DNA from: Lacrimispora xylanisolvens
GTDB lineage: Bacteria; Bacillota; Clostridia; Lachnospirales; Lachnospiraceae
Assembly: GCF_002934545.1 (NCBI RefSeq)
Contig: NZ_PTJA01000007.1
Location: 62,001-126,000, forward strand
Reading direction: 5' to 3'
Length of the DNA stretch: 64,000 nucleotides
Numbering within the stretch: position 1 is the first letter of the stretch; every line of letters begins with the position of its first letter. Shown here one piece after another: positions 26,223 through 34,653 of the stretch. The translations under genes were made by a program, and so were the position numbers. Under the pieces are notes generated by a model that made no database searches, had not been told where the DNA came from, and worked only from the letters and a program-made list of their open reading frames with translations.

Positions 26223-26239
26223 AAGATGTAAGATTATAA

Positions 26240-26265
26240 AACAGGCAGTCTTACGACTGGCTGTT
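26240..26265 (+). promoter_or_regulatory. Leader hairpin in the prs 5' untranslated region
   Basis: AACAGGCAGTC (26240-26250) pairs with GACTGGCTGTT (26255-26265) around a TTAC loop, with one central G-G mismatch. It ends 9 bp before the GGAGG ribosome binding site and has no following T-run, so it looks like a leader structure and not a terminator. Confidence 0.5.
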
Positions 26266-26290
26266 CATTTATTATGGAGGAATCTTTGTC

Positions 26291-27469
26291 ATGGCAAATG
26301 ATTATGTATTTAACGACCAGCTACCTGTTGCTCCCCTAAAGATCGCAGCGCTGGAAAGCTGCGGGGAACTGGCCAGGAAGGTAAATGACCATATTGTCGG
26401 TTTTCGCAGAAACGATATCGAGGAATTAAAGCGCCGTGAGGCAGATCTTCATTACCGCGGTTACGATATCGACTCATATCTTCTAAACTGCGAGTGTCCT
26501 CGCTTTGGAAGCGGCGAAGCGAAAGGAATCGTCAAGGAATCCGTCCGGGGTACTGATGTTTTCGCGATGGTAGATGTTACTAATTACAGCATATCCTATA
26601 CAGTGAACGGATATACAAACCACATGTCTCCTGACGATCATTTTCAGGATTTAAAGCGTATTCTCGGTGCATGTACAGCAACAGCCCACAGAGTAAGCGT
26701 AATTATGCCATTTCTATATGAAAGCCGCCAGCACAAGAGAACCAAACGGGAATCCCTTGACTGTGCAATGGCATTAGAAGAACTGGTGAATATGGGAGTA
26801 AGCAATATCATTACCTTTGATGCCCATGATCCCAGAGTGCAGAACGCCATCCCATTAAACGGCTTTGACAATTTCATGCCCACATACCAGTTTATTAAAG
26901 CAGTATTAAGACAATACCCTGATTTAAAGATTGACAAAGAACACATGATGGTTATCAGCCCTGATGAAGGCGCCATGGACCGTGCCGTATACCTTGCCAA
27001 CAACTTAAGCGTGGATATGGGTATGTTCTACAAACGAAGAGATTATTCCAAGGTTGTAGGCGGACGCAACCCCATCGTAGCCCATGAGTTCCTCGGTGCC
27101 TCCGTAGAAGGAAAAACAGTGCTGATCGTAGATGATATGATTTCATCGGGAGAAAGCATGTTGGATACTGCCAGGGAATTAAAAGAGCGCAAAGCAGACA
27201 AGGTCATTGTATGCTGCACCTTCGGTCTGTTTACCAATGGTCTTGATAAGTTTGATGACTTTTACAGAAAAGGATACATCGACAGAGTTGTGACCACAAA
27301 CTTAAATTACCGTCCCAGTGAGCTGTTTAACAGAGAGTGGTATGTAGAAGCCGACATCAGCAAGTATATCGCCGCAATTGTAAATTCCTTAAACCACGAT
27401 GTATCTATTAGTACAGCATTATCCTCAACGGATAAGATTCAGCAGCTGCTGAAAAAATACAAAGCATAA
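26291..27469 (+). CDS. prs: Ribose-phosphate pyrophosphokinase (long form)
   Basis: PRPP synthetase makes 5-phosphoribosyl diphosphate from ribose 5-phosphate and ATP, feeding purine, pyrimidine, His, Trp and NAD synthesis. The 392-aa protein is longer than the usual 315 aa, mainly through an N-terminal extension of about 50-70 residues and internal insertions. The PRPP-loop region is VLIVDDMISSGESMLDTAR, and the flexible-loop region has SRQHKRTKRESLD. The segment TFDAHDPRVQN carries the metal-binding His/Asp. It is the only plus-strand gene in the middle of the window, transcribed away from the der operon and ending at a shared terminator. Confidence 0.93.
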   Translation: MANDYVFNDQLPVAPLKIAALESCGELARKVNDHIVGFRRNDIEELKRREADLHYRGYDIDSYLLNCECPRFGSGEAKGIVKESVRGTDVFAMVDVTNYSISYTVNGYTNHMSPDDHFQDLKRILGACTATAHRVSVIMPFLYESRQHKRTKRESLDCAMALEELVNMGVSNIITFDAHDPRVQNAIPLNGFDNFMPTYQFIKAVLRQYPDLKIDKEHMMVISPDEGAMDRAVYLANNLSVDMGMFYKRRDYSKVVGGRNPIVAHEFLGASVEGKTVLIVDDMISSGESMLDTARELKERKADKVIVCCTFGLFTNGLDKFDDFYRKGYIDRVVTTNLNYRPSELFNREWYVEADISKYIAAIVNSLNHDVSISTALSSTDKIQQLLKKYKA

Positions 27470-27491
27470 GCCAGTTGTTTTATGGAATAGA

Positions 27492-27523
27492 AATCCGGAA
27501 GAATTCAAATGTTCTTCCGGATT
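27492..27523. terminator. Bidirectional terminator between prs and pgeF
   Basis: A perfect 12-bp stem AATCCGGAAGAA (27492-27503) with TTCTTCCGGATT (27512-27523) has an 8-nt loop. T follows on the plus strand, and an A-rich flank serves the minus strand. It serves the convergent genes prs and pgeF. Confidence 0.9.
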
Positions 27524-27532
27524 TTTATATCT

Positions 27533-28387
27533 CTATTCTTTTAAACTCAGAAATGCTGCCAGATTCCCTCTTTCATTACCGCAGGTACGGTGGGAAAACA
27601 GATAATCTGAATTGCAGTGGGTACAGATATCGGTTGTCTGTATGTGTTCCGGCTTCACGCCTGCCTCTTTTAACAGAATCTCATTGGCCTTCCACAAATC
27701 CAGCAGGAACTTGCCATTGTCTTTTTCCCGAAGGATCTGATTCCAGTTCTCTTTCGCAAATGCCTTTTTAAATTCCAGGGCAACCTCTTCCCCCACCTCA
27801 TAACAGTCTCCGCAGATACTGGGACCAATACAGACAAGTAAATCTTCTGCTCTGGTTCCAAAAGCTTCCTTCATTTTTTCAATGGTCACTGCCCCCATAC
27901 GGCTTACAGTACCTCTCCAGCCCGAATGGCTGAGTCCAATGGCTTTGTGTACAGGATCCAGGAAATATAGAGGAACACAGTCTGCAAAAAAAGTGACCAG
28001 AGTAATACCCGGGACATTGGTAATAAGCCCGTCTATATCTTTATAATCTCTTTCCTTACCGATTCCCTTGCCTGCATCCTCCTCCGTAACAAGACGGACG
28101 TTGGTGGTATGGGTCTGATAAGACAAAACCATCCTTTTTTCATCCACCCCAAGTACTGCAGCCATTCTCCTGTAATTCTCCATTACGTGATCCGGATTAT
28201 CTCCTCTTGTAAATGTAAAATTAAGGGTTGCAAATTTGCCCTGACTGACTCCCCCAAGCTTTGTGGAAAATCCCTGGATCACCATTCCTGTCTTTTCCAG
28301 CATAGGAAAGGATAAATAAGGCACCGGATCTGACTCCATATAATTCATTCCCGGTTTTATATTTTTACGCTTCCATATAACACTCAT
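27533..28387 (-). CDS. pgeF: Laccase-domain protein PgeF/YfiH (peptidoglycan editing factor)
   Basis: This 284-aa YfiH-fold protein has purine-nucleoside enzyme activities in characterised homologues. In E. coli PgeF prevents wrong residues entering peptidoglycan precursors. The metal site is visible in SYQTHTTNVRLV (His), FFADCVPLYF (Cys) and GLSHSGWRGTVSRMG (His). The start is the ATG at 28387 with AGGAGGTG; the open frame to 28411 adds only re-read sequence. It is the last gene of the rplS-to-pgeF run and ends at the shared terminator with prs. Confidence 0.93.
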   Translation of the reverse strand: MSVIWKRKNIKPGMNYMESDPVPYLSFPMLEKTGMVIQGFSTKLGGVSQGKFATLNFTFTRGDNPDHVMENYRRMAAVLGVDEKRMVLSYQTHTTNVRLVTEEDAGKGIGKERDYKDIDGLITNVPGITLVTFFADCVPLYFLDPVHKAIGLSHSGWRGTVSRMGAVTIEKMKEAFGTRAEDLLVCIGPSICGDCYEVGEEVALEFKKAFAKENWNQILREKDNGKFLLDLWKANEILLKEAGVKPEHIQTTDICTHCNSDYLFSHRTCGNERGNLAAFLSLKE

Positions 28388-28400
28388 TCCAGCACCTCCT

Positions 28401-28742
28401 TTAAAATGCATCCGAAATCAATCGGATTTCCTGACCTAAGATGGCCACTACATCAAACCTGCAAGGGACAGATTCCCCTAACCGGTTCCTATATAAATAC
28501 CGTCTGGCTGTATTCCTGATTTTCAGCTGCTTTCTTGCATCCACCGCTTCAGCAGGGTCACCCATGTTGGCATTTTCCCGGTATTTCACCTCTACAAAAA
28601 CATAATAGCTTCCATCTTTCGCTATTAAGTCAATTTCTCCTGACCGATCCCGGTAATTCCGCTCCAGAATCTCATAGCCGGCATGCTGTAAATAATCTGC
28701 AGCGATCTCTTCAAACCTGGATCCGGTCTCTCTCTTATTCAC
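28401..28742 (-). CDS. yraN: YraN family (UPF0102) nuclease-like protein
   Basis: This is a small restriction-endonuclease-fold protein of unknown role, conserved beside rnhB. The core motif is present: E in FEEIAADYLQHAGYEIL, D in RSGEIDLIAKDG, and E-x-K in VFVEVKYREN. The GTG at 28742 gives 113 aa with GGGGAG a few bases upstream. The frame is open to 28802, but that start would overlap rnhB by 68 bp. With the GTG the overlap is 8 bp, in line with neighbours. Predicted nuclease activity has not been firmly shown for the family. Confidence 0.88.
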   Translation of the reverse strand: MNKRETGSRFEEIAADYLQHAGYEILERNYRDRSGEIDLIAKDGSYYVFVEVKYRENANMGDPAEAVDARKQLKIRNTARRYLYRNRLGESVPCRFDVVAILGQEIRLISDAF

Positions 28743-29391
28743 AATTCTCCCCAGACACGAAATTCTTAATAAAACTCCGTCTGTGTATGGGGCAGGGGCC
28801 AAACTCCCTCAGCGCCGCGATATGGGCGCCTGTGCCATATCCCTTATGCTTTGCGAAACCATATTGAGGGAAAAGTTTATCATACTCTTCCATCATATGA
28901 TCTCTGGTTACTTTTGCCATAATACTGGCAGCTGCGATTGACACACTTTTTCCATCCCCTTTCACAATGGGAATCTGGGGAATCGTAAGACCCGGAATGG
29001 TCACCGCATCATTTAATAAAACCTCCGGCAGCATTCCCAGCTTGGAAACTGCTGTTCTCATGGCTTCATAAGTTGCCTGTAAAATATTGATCTCATCAAT
29101 CCGGTCCGGACCTGCCACTCCAAGCCCGATTGCCAGTGCTTTTTCCTGTATTTCTTCAAACAAAGCTTCCCTGCGTTTCTCAGACAGCTTTTTGGAATCA
29201 TTGAGAAAAAGGATTTCACAATCTCTGGGTAAAATAACCGCTCCGGCAACCACAGGTCCGGCTAAAGGTCCCCTTCCGGCTTCGTCAATTCCGCAAACCA
29301 GTACATGAGCCTCATATTCCCGTTCAAATTCCTTCATTACTTCCAATCGTTTCAGCTCTTCTAACCGTTTCTCTTCCGTTAATTTTCTCAT
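28735..29391 (-). CDS. rnhB: Ribonuclease HII
   Basis: RNase HII removes ribonucleotides misincorporated in DNA. The 218-aa protein has the catalytic DE of GIDEAGRGPLAGPV, the Asp in FLNDSKKLSEKRRE and the later acidic site in VKGDGKSVSIAAASIMAKV. The C-terminal YGFAKHKGYGTGAHIAAL is also family-typical. It lies between rbgA and yraN, the conserved Firmicutes order, and is separated from rbgA by a strong hairpin. Confidence 0.96.
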   Translation of the reverse strand: MRKLTEEKRLEELKRLEVMKEFEREYEAHVLVCGIDEAGRGPLAGPVVAGAVILPRDCEILFLNDSKKLSEKRREALFEEIQEKALAIGLGVAGPDRIDEINILQATYEAMRTAVSKLGMLPEVLLNDAVTIPGLTIPQIPIVKGDGKSVSIAAASIMAKVTRDHMMEEYDKLFPQYGFAKHKGYGTGAHIAALREFGPCPIHRRSFIKNFVSGENCE

Positions 29392-29420
29392 CTTATTCTC
29401 TCCAGTAATTTCATTAAAAA

Positions 29421-29453
29421 CATGGACCTGCTCTGAAAATGAGCCGGTCCATG
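29421..29453 (-). terminator. Hairpin terminator between rbgA and rnhB
   Basis: CATGGACC (29421-29428) pairs with GGTCCATG (29446-29453), and an inner GCTC/GAGC stem continues after one mismatch. On the minus strand five T follow (29416-29420). It is probably a partial terminator inside the operon. Confidence 0.65.
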
Positions 29454-29462
29454 GATGTATTC

Positions 29463-30308
29463 TTATGATTGCTGCGGAGTCTCAAGAGTGAGACGTCCTA
29501 ATTTACCGCTTCTGAAATCCTCAATCAGCAGATTGGATGCCCGGTTTAAATCCAGTTCCCCGCCTCTTGCAAGACAAGCTCTGGCTCTGGCGATCTGCAT
29601 CAGGCCCTCCAGGGGATCTTCCGCAGACAGGTCATAACGCTCCGACAACACCTGAGGATAGGAGCTCATTAAAAAACGGATCAGTTCCATGGCAAGCTCT
29701 TCTTTATTTAAGATCTCATCATTGATAGAACCAATGAGAGCAAGACGGATCCCCACCTGCTGATCTTCAAATCTTGGCCACAGGATTCCGGGTGTATCAA
29801 GAAGTTCCAGGCTTTTGTTCAGGCGGATCCATTGATTCCCCTTTGTAACACCTGGTTTATTGCCGGTCTTTGCACAGGCTTTGCCTGCAAAGGAGTTAAT
29901 AAATGTGGATTTCCCCACATTGGGGATTCCCACTACCATGGCACGTACCGGTCGGTTTAAAATCCCCCTTCTCCTGTCCCGTTCAATCTTTTCCTTACAG
30001 GCTTCCAAAACAACACCATTGATTGATTTTAAGCCTGCACCACTTTTTGAATTCACTTTTACAACGTGGCATCCTTTTTCTTCGAAATAAGACGCCCATG
30101 CATTGTTACACCGTTCGTCTGCAAGATCCGATTTATTCAGCAGAACCAGACGGGCTTTTCCCGCGCCCAGATCATCAATATCCGGATTTCGGCTGCTTAA
30201 AGGCACTCTTGCATCTACCAGTTCGATAATCAAATCAATTAATTTGATATCTTCTTTCATTGCCCTTTTGGCTTTGGTCATATGACCTGGATACCATTGT
30301 ATATTCAT
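29463..30308 (-). CDS. rbgA: Ribosome biogenesis GTPase RbgA (YlqF)
   Basis: RbgA is a circularly permuted GTPase needed for late 50S assembly. The 281-aa protein begins with the family signature IQWYPGHMTKAKRAM. The permuted motifs then appear in order: NKSDLAD (G4), VNSKSGAG (G5), VGIPNVGKST (G1), PGVTKGNQW (G2 region) and LDTPGILWPRF (G3). The C-terminal RNA-binding helical domain follows. It sits 9 bp downstream of lepB in the rplS-lepB-rbgA-rnhB block. Confidence 0.96.
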   Translation of the reverse strand: MNIQWYPGHMTKAKRAMKEDIKLIDLIIELVDARVPLSSRNPDIDDLGAGKARLVLLNKSDLADERCNNAWASYFEEKGCHVVKVNSKSGAGLKSINGVVLEACKEKIERDRRRGILNRPVRAMVVGIPNVGKSTFINSFAGKACAKTGNKPGVTKGNQWIRLNKSLELLDTPGILWPRFEDQQVGIRLALIGSINDEILNKEELAMELIRFLMSSYPQVLSERYDLSAEDPLEGLMQIARARACLARGGELDLNRASNLLIEDFRSGKLGRLTLETPQQS

Positions 30309-30317
30309 AACATTCCT

Positions 30318-30869
30318 CTATTTCGAACGAATTAATTCCAACTTTACTAAGGGCAGCATACGTAACCATATTTTCCCTTTGATCTGACTGCCGCTTACAT
30401 TTCCGATATTGGAAAAACGGCTGTCTTCACTGCTGTCCCGGTTATCTCCTAATAAAAAATATTCCTCTTCACCCAGCTTCATTGGCTTTTCAGCCAGCCC
30501 CGCCAGGGATATCCGGCCAAGTCCTGCCGGTTCTTCTAACTTTTCGCCATTAATATAGATCTCATCGTTCTTAATCTGCACCGTCTCTCCTGGCAGTCCA
30601 ACGATACGCTTTACATTCATCTTCTGGTCTTCTCTTTGAAACACAACCACATCAAACCGGTCGGGCTTCCCAAAATCATAGGACAGGCGATCCATTAATA
30701 CAACATCGCCAGACGCAAAAAGGGGAAGCATGGAATGTCCCGCAATAACGATCTGAGTTCCATAAGCATAGACCAGAAACCATGCAAATGCAATCACTAC
30801 AACGATGTCAACGATCCAGTTGACAAAATGGCGGAGCCTGTTATTATCTTCACTATGATAAAAATCCAT
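30318..30869 (-). CDS. lepB: Signal peptidase I
   Basis: This membrane-bound serine protease removes signal peptides from exported proteins. The 183-aa protein has one N-terminal span (about residues 16-36). The catalytic Ser46 is in AGHSMLPLF and Lys87 in MNVKRIVGLPGE; the box E signature GDNRDSSEDSR is intact. The short length and single span are typical of Gram-positive enzymes. It follows rplS across a terminator-like hairpin, which suggests lower or separately controlled expression. Confidence 0.96.
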   Translation of the reverse strand: MDFYHSEDNNRLRHFVNWIVDIVVVIAFAWFLVYAYGTQIVIAGHSMLPLFASGDVVLMDRLSYDFGKPDRFDVVVFQREDQKMNVKRIVGLPGETVQIKNDEIYINGEKLEEPAGLGRISLAGLAEKPMKLGEEEYFLLGDNRDSSEDSRFSNIGNVSGSQIKGKIWLRMLPLVKLELIRSK

Positions 30870-30893
30870 TATGATACCCCACCTACTAAAGAA

Positions 30894-30915
30894 AGGGACA
30901 ATTTACATTGTCCCT
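30894..30915 (-). terminator. Terminator after rplS
   Basis: AGGGACAAT (30894-30902) pairs perfectly with ATTGTCCCT (30907-30915) over a 4-nt loop. On the minus strand TTCTTT follows. It lies 17 bp after the rplS stop and before lepB. Confidence 0.75.
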
Positions 30916-30931
30916 CTCAAATGTTCCGGAA

Positions 30932-31279
30932 TTATTTAACCAGTTCTTTGACCTTAGCAGCCTTACCAACTCTGTCTCTTAAGTAATTCAGTTTCGCTCT
31001 TCTTACTTTACCCTTTCTTACAACTTCAATGTTGTCTACGGAAGGGGAATGTAATGGCCAGGTTTTCTCTACGCCGATACCGTTAGAATTCTTTCTTACA
31101 GTAAAGGTTTCTCTGGCTCCGCCGTTCTGTCTCTTGATAACGGTTCCTTCGAAAATCTGGATTCTTTCGCGGGTTCCCTCTTTGATCTTGTTGTATACTT
31201 TTACAGTATCACCAACGTGGAAAACCGGTACGGTCTGCTTTAACTGAGCTGCTTCAATATTCTTAATAATTTCGTTCAT
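30932..31279 (-). CDS. rplS: 50S ribosomal protein L19
   Basis: L19 is a large-subunit protein at the 30S-50S interface. The 115-aa sequence shows the family run [31 protein letters not shown], and [21 protein letters not shown]. The start has AAGGAGGT. Unlike the usual arrangement it is not directly after trmD: two unrelated genes and two transcription signals intervene, and rplS has its own promoter with a leader of about 85-90 nt. Bacillus rplS has an autoregulatory leader; whether this leader belongs to that class I could not tell. Confidence 0.97.
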   Translation of the reverse strand: MNEIIKNIEAAQLKQTVPVFHVGDTVKVYNKIKEGTRERIQIFEGTVIKRQNGGARETFTVRKNSNGIGVEKTWPLHSPSVDNIEVVRKGKVRRAKLNYLRDRVGKAAKVKELVK

Positions 31280-31373
31280 TGTGTGAACCTCCTTGATTTT
31301 TATTTGATGTTCTTAATACTTCATACTGGAATCCGTAACAGAGGACCATCGCCTTTTCATCACAACATTTTGT

Positions 31374-31402
31374 ATTTTAACATAAAGGATTGTCGAATGC
31401 AA
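31374..31402 (-). promoter_or_regulatory. Promoter of rplS
   Basis: TTGCAT (31397-31402) and TAAAAT (31374-31379) on the minus strand are spaced 17 bp, about 95 bp upstream of the start codon. The 31280-31473 gap otherwise holds only the leader; no gene was seen in it. Confidence 0.65.
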
Positions 31403-31473
31403 CCTTTTTTAATGATTATTATTCCCTTAAGTTAATGAGGCTAAACATGCCGGGTGGTTTCAGCTTCATCCTG

Positions 31474-32007
31474 TTAAAATAATAAGAACAGGTTGGGAAT
31501 AATCATGGCAATGGCTGCTGCATAGATAGCATCTAACCATACAACGGAGCCAATTGCTCCCACATAGATCAGCCCAATTACTGGTGCAACAATCAGTTTA
31601 ACCAGCACATTAACATTTTTATTTTTCAGTATGTTATTTACCAATACCTTAGCGTCACCAGTACTGGGAAATGCATGCATAAGAGCGGAAAATCCGATCC
31701 AGCCCAATAATAGATTTAATGGATTTGAGTAATCTTTAAAAATAATTAAATCTATGGCAGCTGGCGATAAAATGATCATACCAATCAGTGTATTGATTAA
31801 AAACGGTCCTGTAGAAATTAAAAAGGTTTTGAGAGGATCCTGTGTTGCTTCATGCAGCACATATCCACAAGGATTAGAAAACTGAAAATATTTCACCTCA
31901 TATACCGGAACCCTCATCAGGCGGCAAAAAATCTGGTGTGCAAGTTCATGAATGATTACACCTGGAAACGTGACAACTGATACAATGATACCTGGAACAA
32001 AAAACAT
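31474..32007 (-). CDS. HExxH-containing integral membrane protein (site-2-protease-like)
   Basis: This 177-aa hydrophobic protein has about four spans. A zinc-protease motif HELAH lies at residues 20-24 within the first hydrophobic stretch (VVTFPGVIIHELAHQIFCRL), and a later FPSTGDAK near residue 115 could supply the third, acidic ligand. This layout resembles M50/DUF3267-type intramembrane metalloproteases, but the classical NPDG motif is not obvious. It begins 15 bp after the zinc-ribbon/TPR gene and likely acts with it. The pair interrupts the normal trmD-rplS junction. No specific substrate can be proposed. Confidence 0.7.
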   Translation of the reverse strand: MFFVPGIIVSVVTFPGVIIHELAHQIFCRLMRVPVYEVKYFQFSNPCGYVLHEATQDPLKTFLISTGPFLINTLIGMIILSPAAIDLIIFKDYSNPLNLLLGWIGFSALMHAFPSTGDAKVLVNNILKNKNVNVLVKLIVAPVIGLIYVGAIGSVVWLDAIYAAAIAMIIPNLFLLF

Positions 32008-32022
32008 AGCAAGGCCTCCTCC

Positions 32023-33114
32023 TTATTCGTCTATATAATACTCATGGAGAGATAAGTTCCCATCCAGATAACTCTTAAAATCTGCATCTAATTCATTTCC
32101 CTTGGAAACATACTCTTTAACAAGTGCATCTGCATCCGCGTTCTTTGCGTTTTCTTTCAGCGCAATCAGATAAGTTTCCCACACATAGTCCCCTTCCGGA
32201 TTCTGCTCATATGCTTTTGAAGCCAGATCCAGACCTTCTTCTTTCTTTCCTTCCAAAAGCCTGATAATTGCAAGTCCGCGGGAAGCTGAGCTGTAGGTTT
32301 TATCCGCAAGCAGCACCTCGTTATAGCAGTTTTCCGCATATTGTAAATCTCCCTGCCGCCGCGACAGAGTGGCTAACTGAACCTTTGCGTCTAACATGTT
32401 ATTATCTTCCTGAATGGAGTTTTCAAGACAGCTCCTGGCTTCGCCAGCATCTTGGGCAAACATGGACATGTAATAATAAACCAGTGCCTTATCCTGTTCC
32501 GGATCACTTAGCAGCTGATTTAAATAATCATAGCCCGTTTCTAATACTTCTTCCTTAGATTTGGCCTCCTCCAGCTTAGATTGCATATTCTGAACAGTAT
32601 CATAAGTATTGAAGAATCTGTCTAATTTATCTATGTACCGGTTCAATCTGGCAACGGTATCTGCCTCCATTTTTTTCCCGGATAAATTGTTGGAAATTAC
32701 ATACGACGCATCATCATAAAATCCACCATCCATGGCAATATCAGTCAACCGGACTGCAACAGGAACGGAACCCGGATATTGCTCCACAACAGTATGCAGA
32801 CCCTGGATCGCTTCAACGATATCCCCATTGGCAGCTTTGGCCTCTGCTTTTACATATATTTTATAGGATTTAATAACTTTGGGAAAGCGAATAAAAGCGA
32901 ATCCCAACAAAACAATAATAATAGCTGAAAAAACAATAAAAAGTTTCGGAACCGGGTAGCGGATGAATCGTTCCCGGCAGGCACTGCACAACACGGAATC
33001 TGCATTTTCAGAACGGTCGATTACTCCATGCCCACATGCTCCGCACCTATTTTCAGTTTCCCATTGGTCCTCTTGTCCGTAATTTATTTCTGGTACATTT
33101 GGTTCTTCCTGCAT
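32023..33114 (-). CDS. Zinc-ribbon, membrane-anchored TPR protein
   Basis: This 363-aa protein has an N-terminal acidic segment and a zinc ribbon with Cys pairs at residues 24/27 and 43/46 (CGACG, then CSAC). One membrane span lies at about residues 57-76 (LFIVFSAIIIVLLGFAFIRF). The remaining 280 residues are helical repeats of TPR type, clearest around residues 240-330 (LDAKVQLATLSRRQGDLQYA, then AENCYNEVLLADKTYSS). The predicted layout is a cytoplasmic ribbon and an external TPR scaffold. It has two purine-rich stretches before the start and is the first gene of a two-gene unit with the HExxH membrane protein. I recognise the domains but not the function. Confidence 0.75.
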   Translation of the reverse strand: MQEEPNVPEINYGQEDQWETENRCGACGHGVIDRSENADSVLCSACRERFIRYPVPKLFIVFSAIIIVLLGFAFIRFPKVIKSYKIYVKAEAKAANGDIVEAIQGLHTVVEQYPGSVPVAVRLTDIAMDGGFYDDASYVISNNLSGKKMEADTVARLNRYIDKLDRFFNTYDTVQNMQSKLEEAKSKEEVLETGYDYLNQLLSDPEQDKALVYYYMSMFAQDAGEARSCLENSIQEDNNMLDAKVQLATLSRRQGDLQYAENCYNEVLLADKTYSSASRGLAIIRLLEGKKEEGLDLASKAYEQNPEGDYVWETYLIALKENAKNADADALVKEYVSKGNELDADFKSYLDGNLSLHEYYIDE

Positions 33115-33231
33115 TTTCTAAACTCCTTTATTTATTGGATAAAGCCTCCTTTTAAGTTATCGGTCACACATATTGTTATATTAAGCAAAAATAGTGAAGT
33201 ACTGTAATCATTACCTGATTTTCCCATAAAA

Positions 33232-33269
33232 AATGCGGAGTTGCTGATAATAGCAGCATTCTCCGCATT
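33232..33269 (-). terminator. Terminator after trmD
   Basis: AATGCGGAG (33232-33240) pairs perfectly with CTCCGCATT (33261-33269), with an inner TGCT/AGCA stem. On the minus strand T-rich sequence follows directly. It ends the rpsP-khpA-rimM-trmD transcript 13 bp past the trmD stop. Confidence 0.85.
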
Positions 33270-33281
33270 AGAACCGTTCAT

Positions 33282-34028
33282 TTACTCCCCGTTTTCCAAT
33301 TCTTTCAAAAGCTTATTTAAATATTCCACTTCTTTTTTTGACAGTACCGCTTCTTCTAAAAGATCCGGTCTCCTCTCCAGAGTCCGCTTAATGGATTGCT
33401 CCCGTCTCCAGATGTCAATATTTTTATGGTGTCCGGACAACAAAACCTCCGGAACCTTTAATCCCCTGTACTCCTCCGGTCTGGTATACTGGGGATACTC
33501 AAGGAGATTGTCATGAAAGGATTCAAATTCGGCAGATGTCTCATTCTTTAATACGCCTGGTATTAAACGGGAGATACAGTCTATCATCACCATGGCAGGG
33601 AGTTCCCCGCCAGTCAGCACATAATCACCGATGGAAAGGAAGTCCGTTGCAACAAGATTCAATGCTCTCTCATCAATTCCCTCATAGTGACCGCACAAAA
33701 AAACCAGATCCTCTTCTTTTGCCAGTTCTCCTGCGATGGTCTGATTAAATACGGTTCCCTGGGGGGTCATGTAAATCACACGGGGCTTTTTGCCAATCTT
33801 ATTACACAGATCGTCGTAAGCTTCGCATATGGGCATAGGCTGCATCACCATTCCGGCTCCGCCTCCATAGGGATAATCATCCACACTGTGGTGCTTATCT
33901 GTGGAATAGTCTCTGATGTCAATTGCTTCTATGGATAACAGACCTTTTTCTACAGCTCTGCCGATAATGCTGGTATTTAAACCGTTTAAGACCATATCAG
34001 GAAAAAGCGTCAATATATGATAATTCAT
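33282..34028 (-). CDS. trmD: tRNA (guanine-N1-)-methyltransferase TrmD
   Basis: TrmD methylates G37 of tRNAs with SAM and so prevents +1 frameshifting. The 248-aa SPOUT enzyme shows the N-terminal MNYHILTLFPDMV and the trefoil-knot motifs FLCGHYEGIDERAL and SIGDYVLTGGELPAMV. The tRNA-binding C-terminal region has VLLSGHHKNIDIWRREQSI. It begins 21 bp after rimM, the conserved order, and is followed by a terminator. Confidence 0.97.
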   Translation of the reverse strand: MNYHILTLFPDMVLNGLNTSIIGRAVEKGLLSIEAIDIRDYSTDKHHSVDDYPYGGGAGMVMQPMPICEAYDDLCNKIGKKPRVIYMTPQGTVFNQTIAGELAKEEDLVFLCGHYEGIDERALNLVATDFLSIGDYVLTGGELPAMVMIDCISRLIPGVLKNETSAEFESFHDNLLEYPQYTRPEEYRGLKVPEVLLSGHHKNIDIWRREQSIKRTLERRPDLLEEAVLSKKEVEYLNKLLKELENGE

Positions 34029-34049
34029 TCTTTATTTCTACCCCTATCC

Positions 34050-34559
34050 TTAGTCCAGAAGCCCGTCCATCATATGAACCGTTACAACTTTCTTCTCCAG
34101 ATCCACATTCAGAACGCATTCTTTAATTGCAGGCAGAAGCACCTCTCTGCCATCCGTCATTTTGACCTCATAGACATCATTGGCTCCTGTCTTAATTACA
34201 TCGGTCAATGTACCCAGCTCTTCCCCATCGTCTTTTACCACCAAAAGACCGATCAGGTCAATAATAAAGTTTTCATCAGGGCCCAGTTTTACTGCCAGAT
34301 CTCTTGTGATTAAAAGATCTTTACCCTTGTATTTTTCAATTTCATCAATGGAATCATATCCCTTAAATTTCAGGATGACCATATTTTTAAAGAATTTTAC
34401 TCCCTCAATTTCCAAATCCATCTGTTCCCGGCCTGTGTCGAGAATCACTTTCTTTAACTGTTTAAAACGGGCGGAATCATCCGTCGTTGGAAACACCTTT
34501 ACTTCTCCCTTTACCCCATGGGTGGAAGAAATCACTCCGACTCTTAGTAAATTATCCAT
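34050..34559 (-). CDS. rimM: Ribosome maturation factor RimM
   Basis: RimM binds S19 and assists 30S head assembly. The 169-aa protein has the N-terminal RimM domain ([18 protein letters not shown]) and the C-terminal PRC-barrel ([18 protein letters not shown]). The ATG at 34559 has GGAG at six bases, while the first ATG at 34571 has none, so I use 34559. It lies downstream of two hairpins that separate it from khpA. Confidence 0.95.
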   Translation of the reverse strand: MDNLLRVGVISSTHGVKGEVKVFPTTDDSARFKQLKKVILDTGREQMDLEIEGVKFFKNMVILKFKGYDSIDEIEKYKGKDLLITRDLAVKLGPDENFIIDLIGLLVVKDDGEELGTLTDVIKTGANDVYEVKMTDGREVLLPAIKECVLNVDLEKKVVTVHMMDGLLD

Positions 34560-34586
34560 TTGTCTCTCCATATCATATAAAAGAAA

Positions 34587-34604
34587 CCGGATATTACTAT
34601 CCGG
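34587..34604 (-). terminator. Hairpin immediately upstream of rimM
   Basis: CCGGATA (34587-34593) pairs perfectly with TATCCGG (34598-34604) over a TTAC loop, and TTTCTTTT follows on the minus strand. It is terminator-like and placed 27 bp before the rimM start. Confidence 0.6.
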
Positions 34605-34653
34605 CTTAATTCTGGACGCTGCTTCGTAAACCTTTGGTTTATGAAAGCAAAAG

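Noticed and set aside
31280-31373. Known L19 autoregulatory leader
   Set aside because: Such a leader exists for Bacillus rplS, but I could not recognise its structure in this sequence by eye; a covariance-model search would decide.
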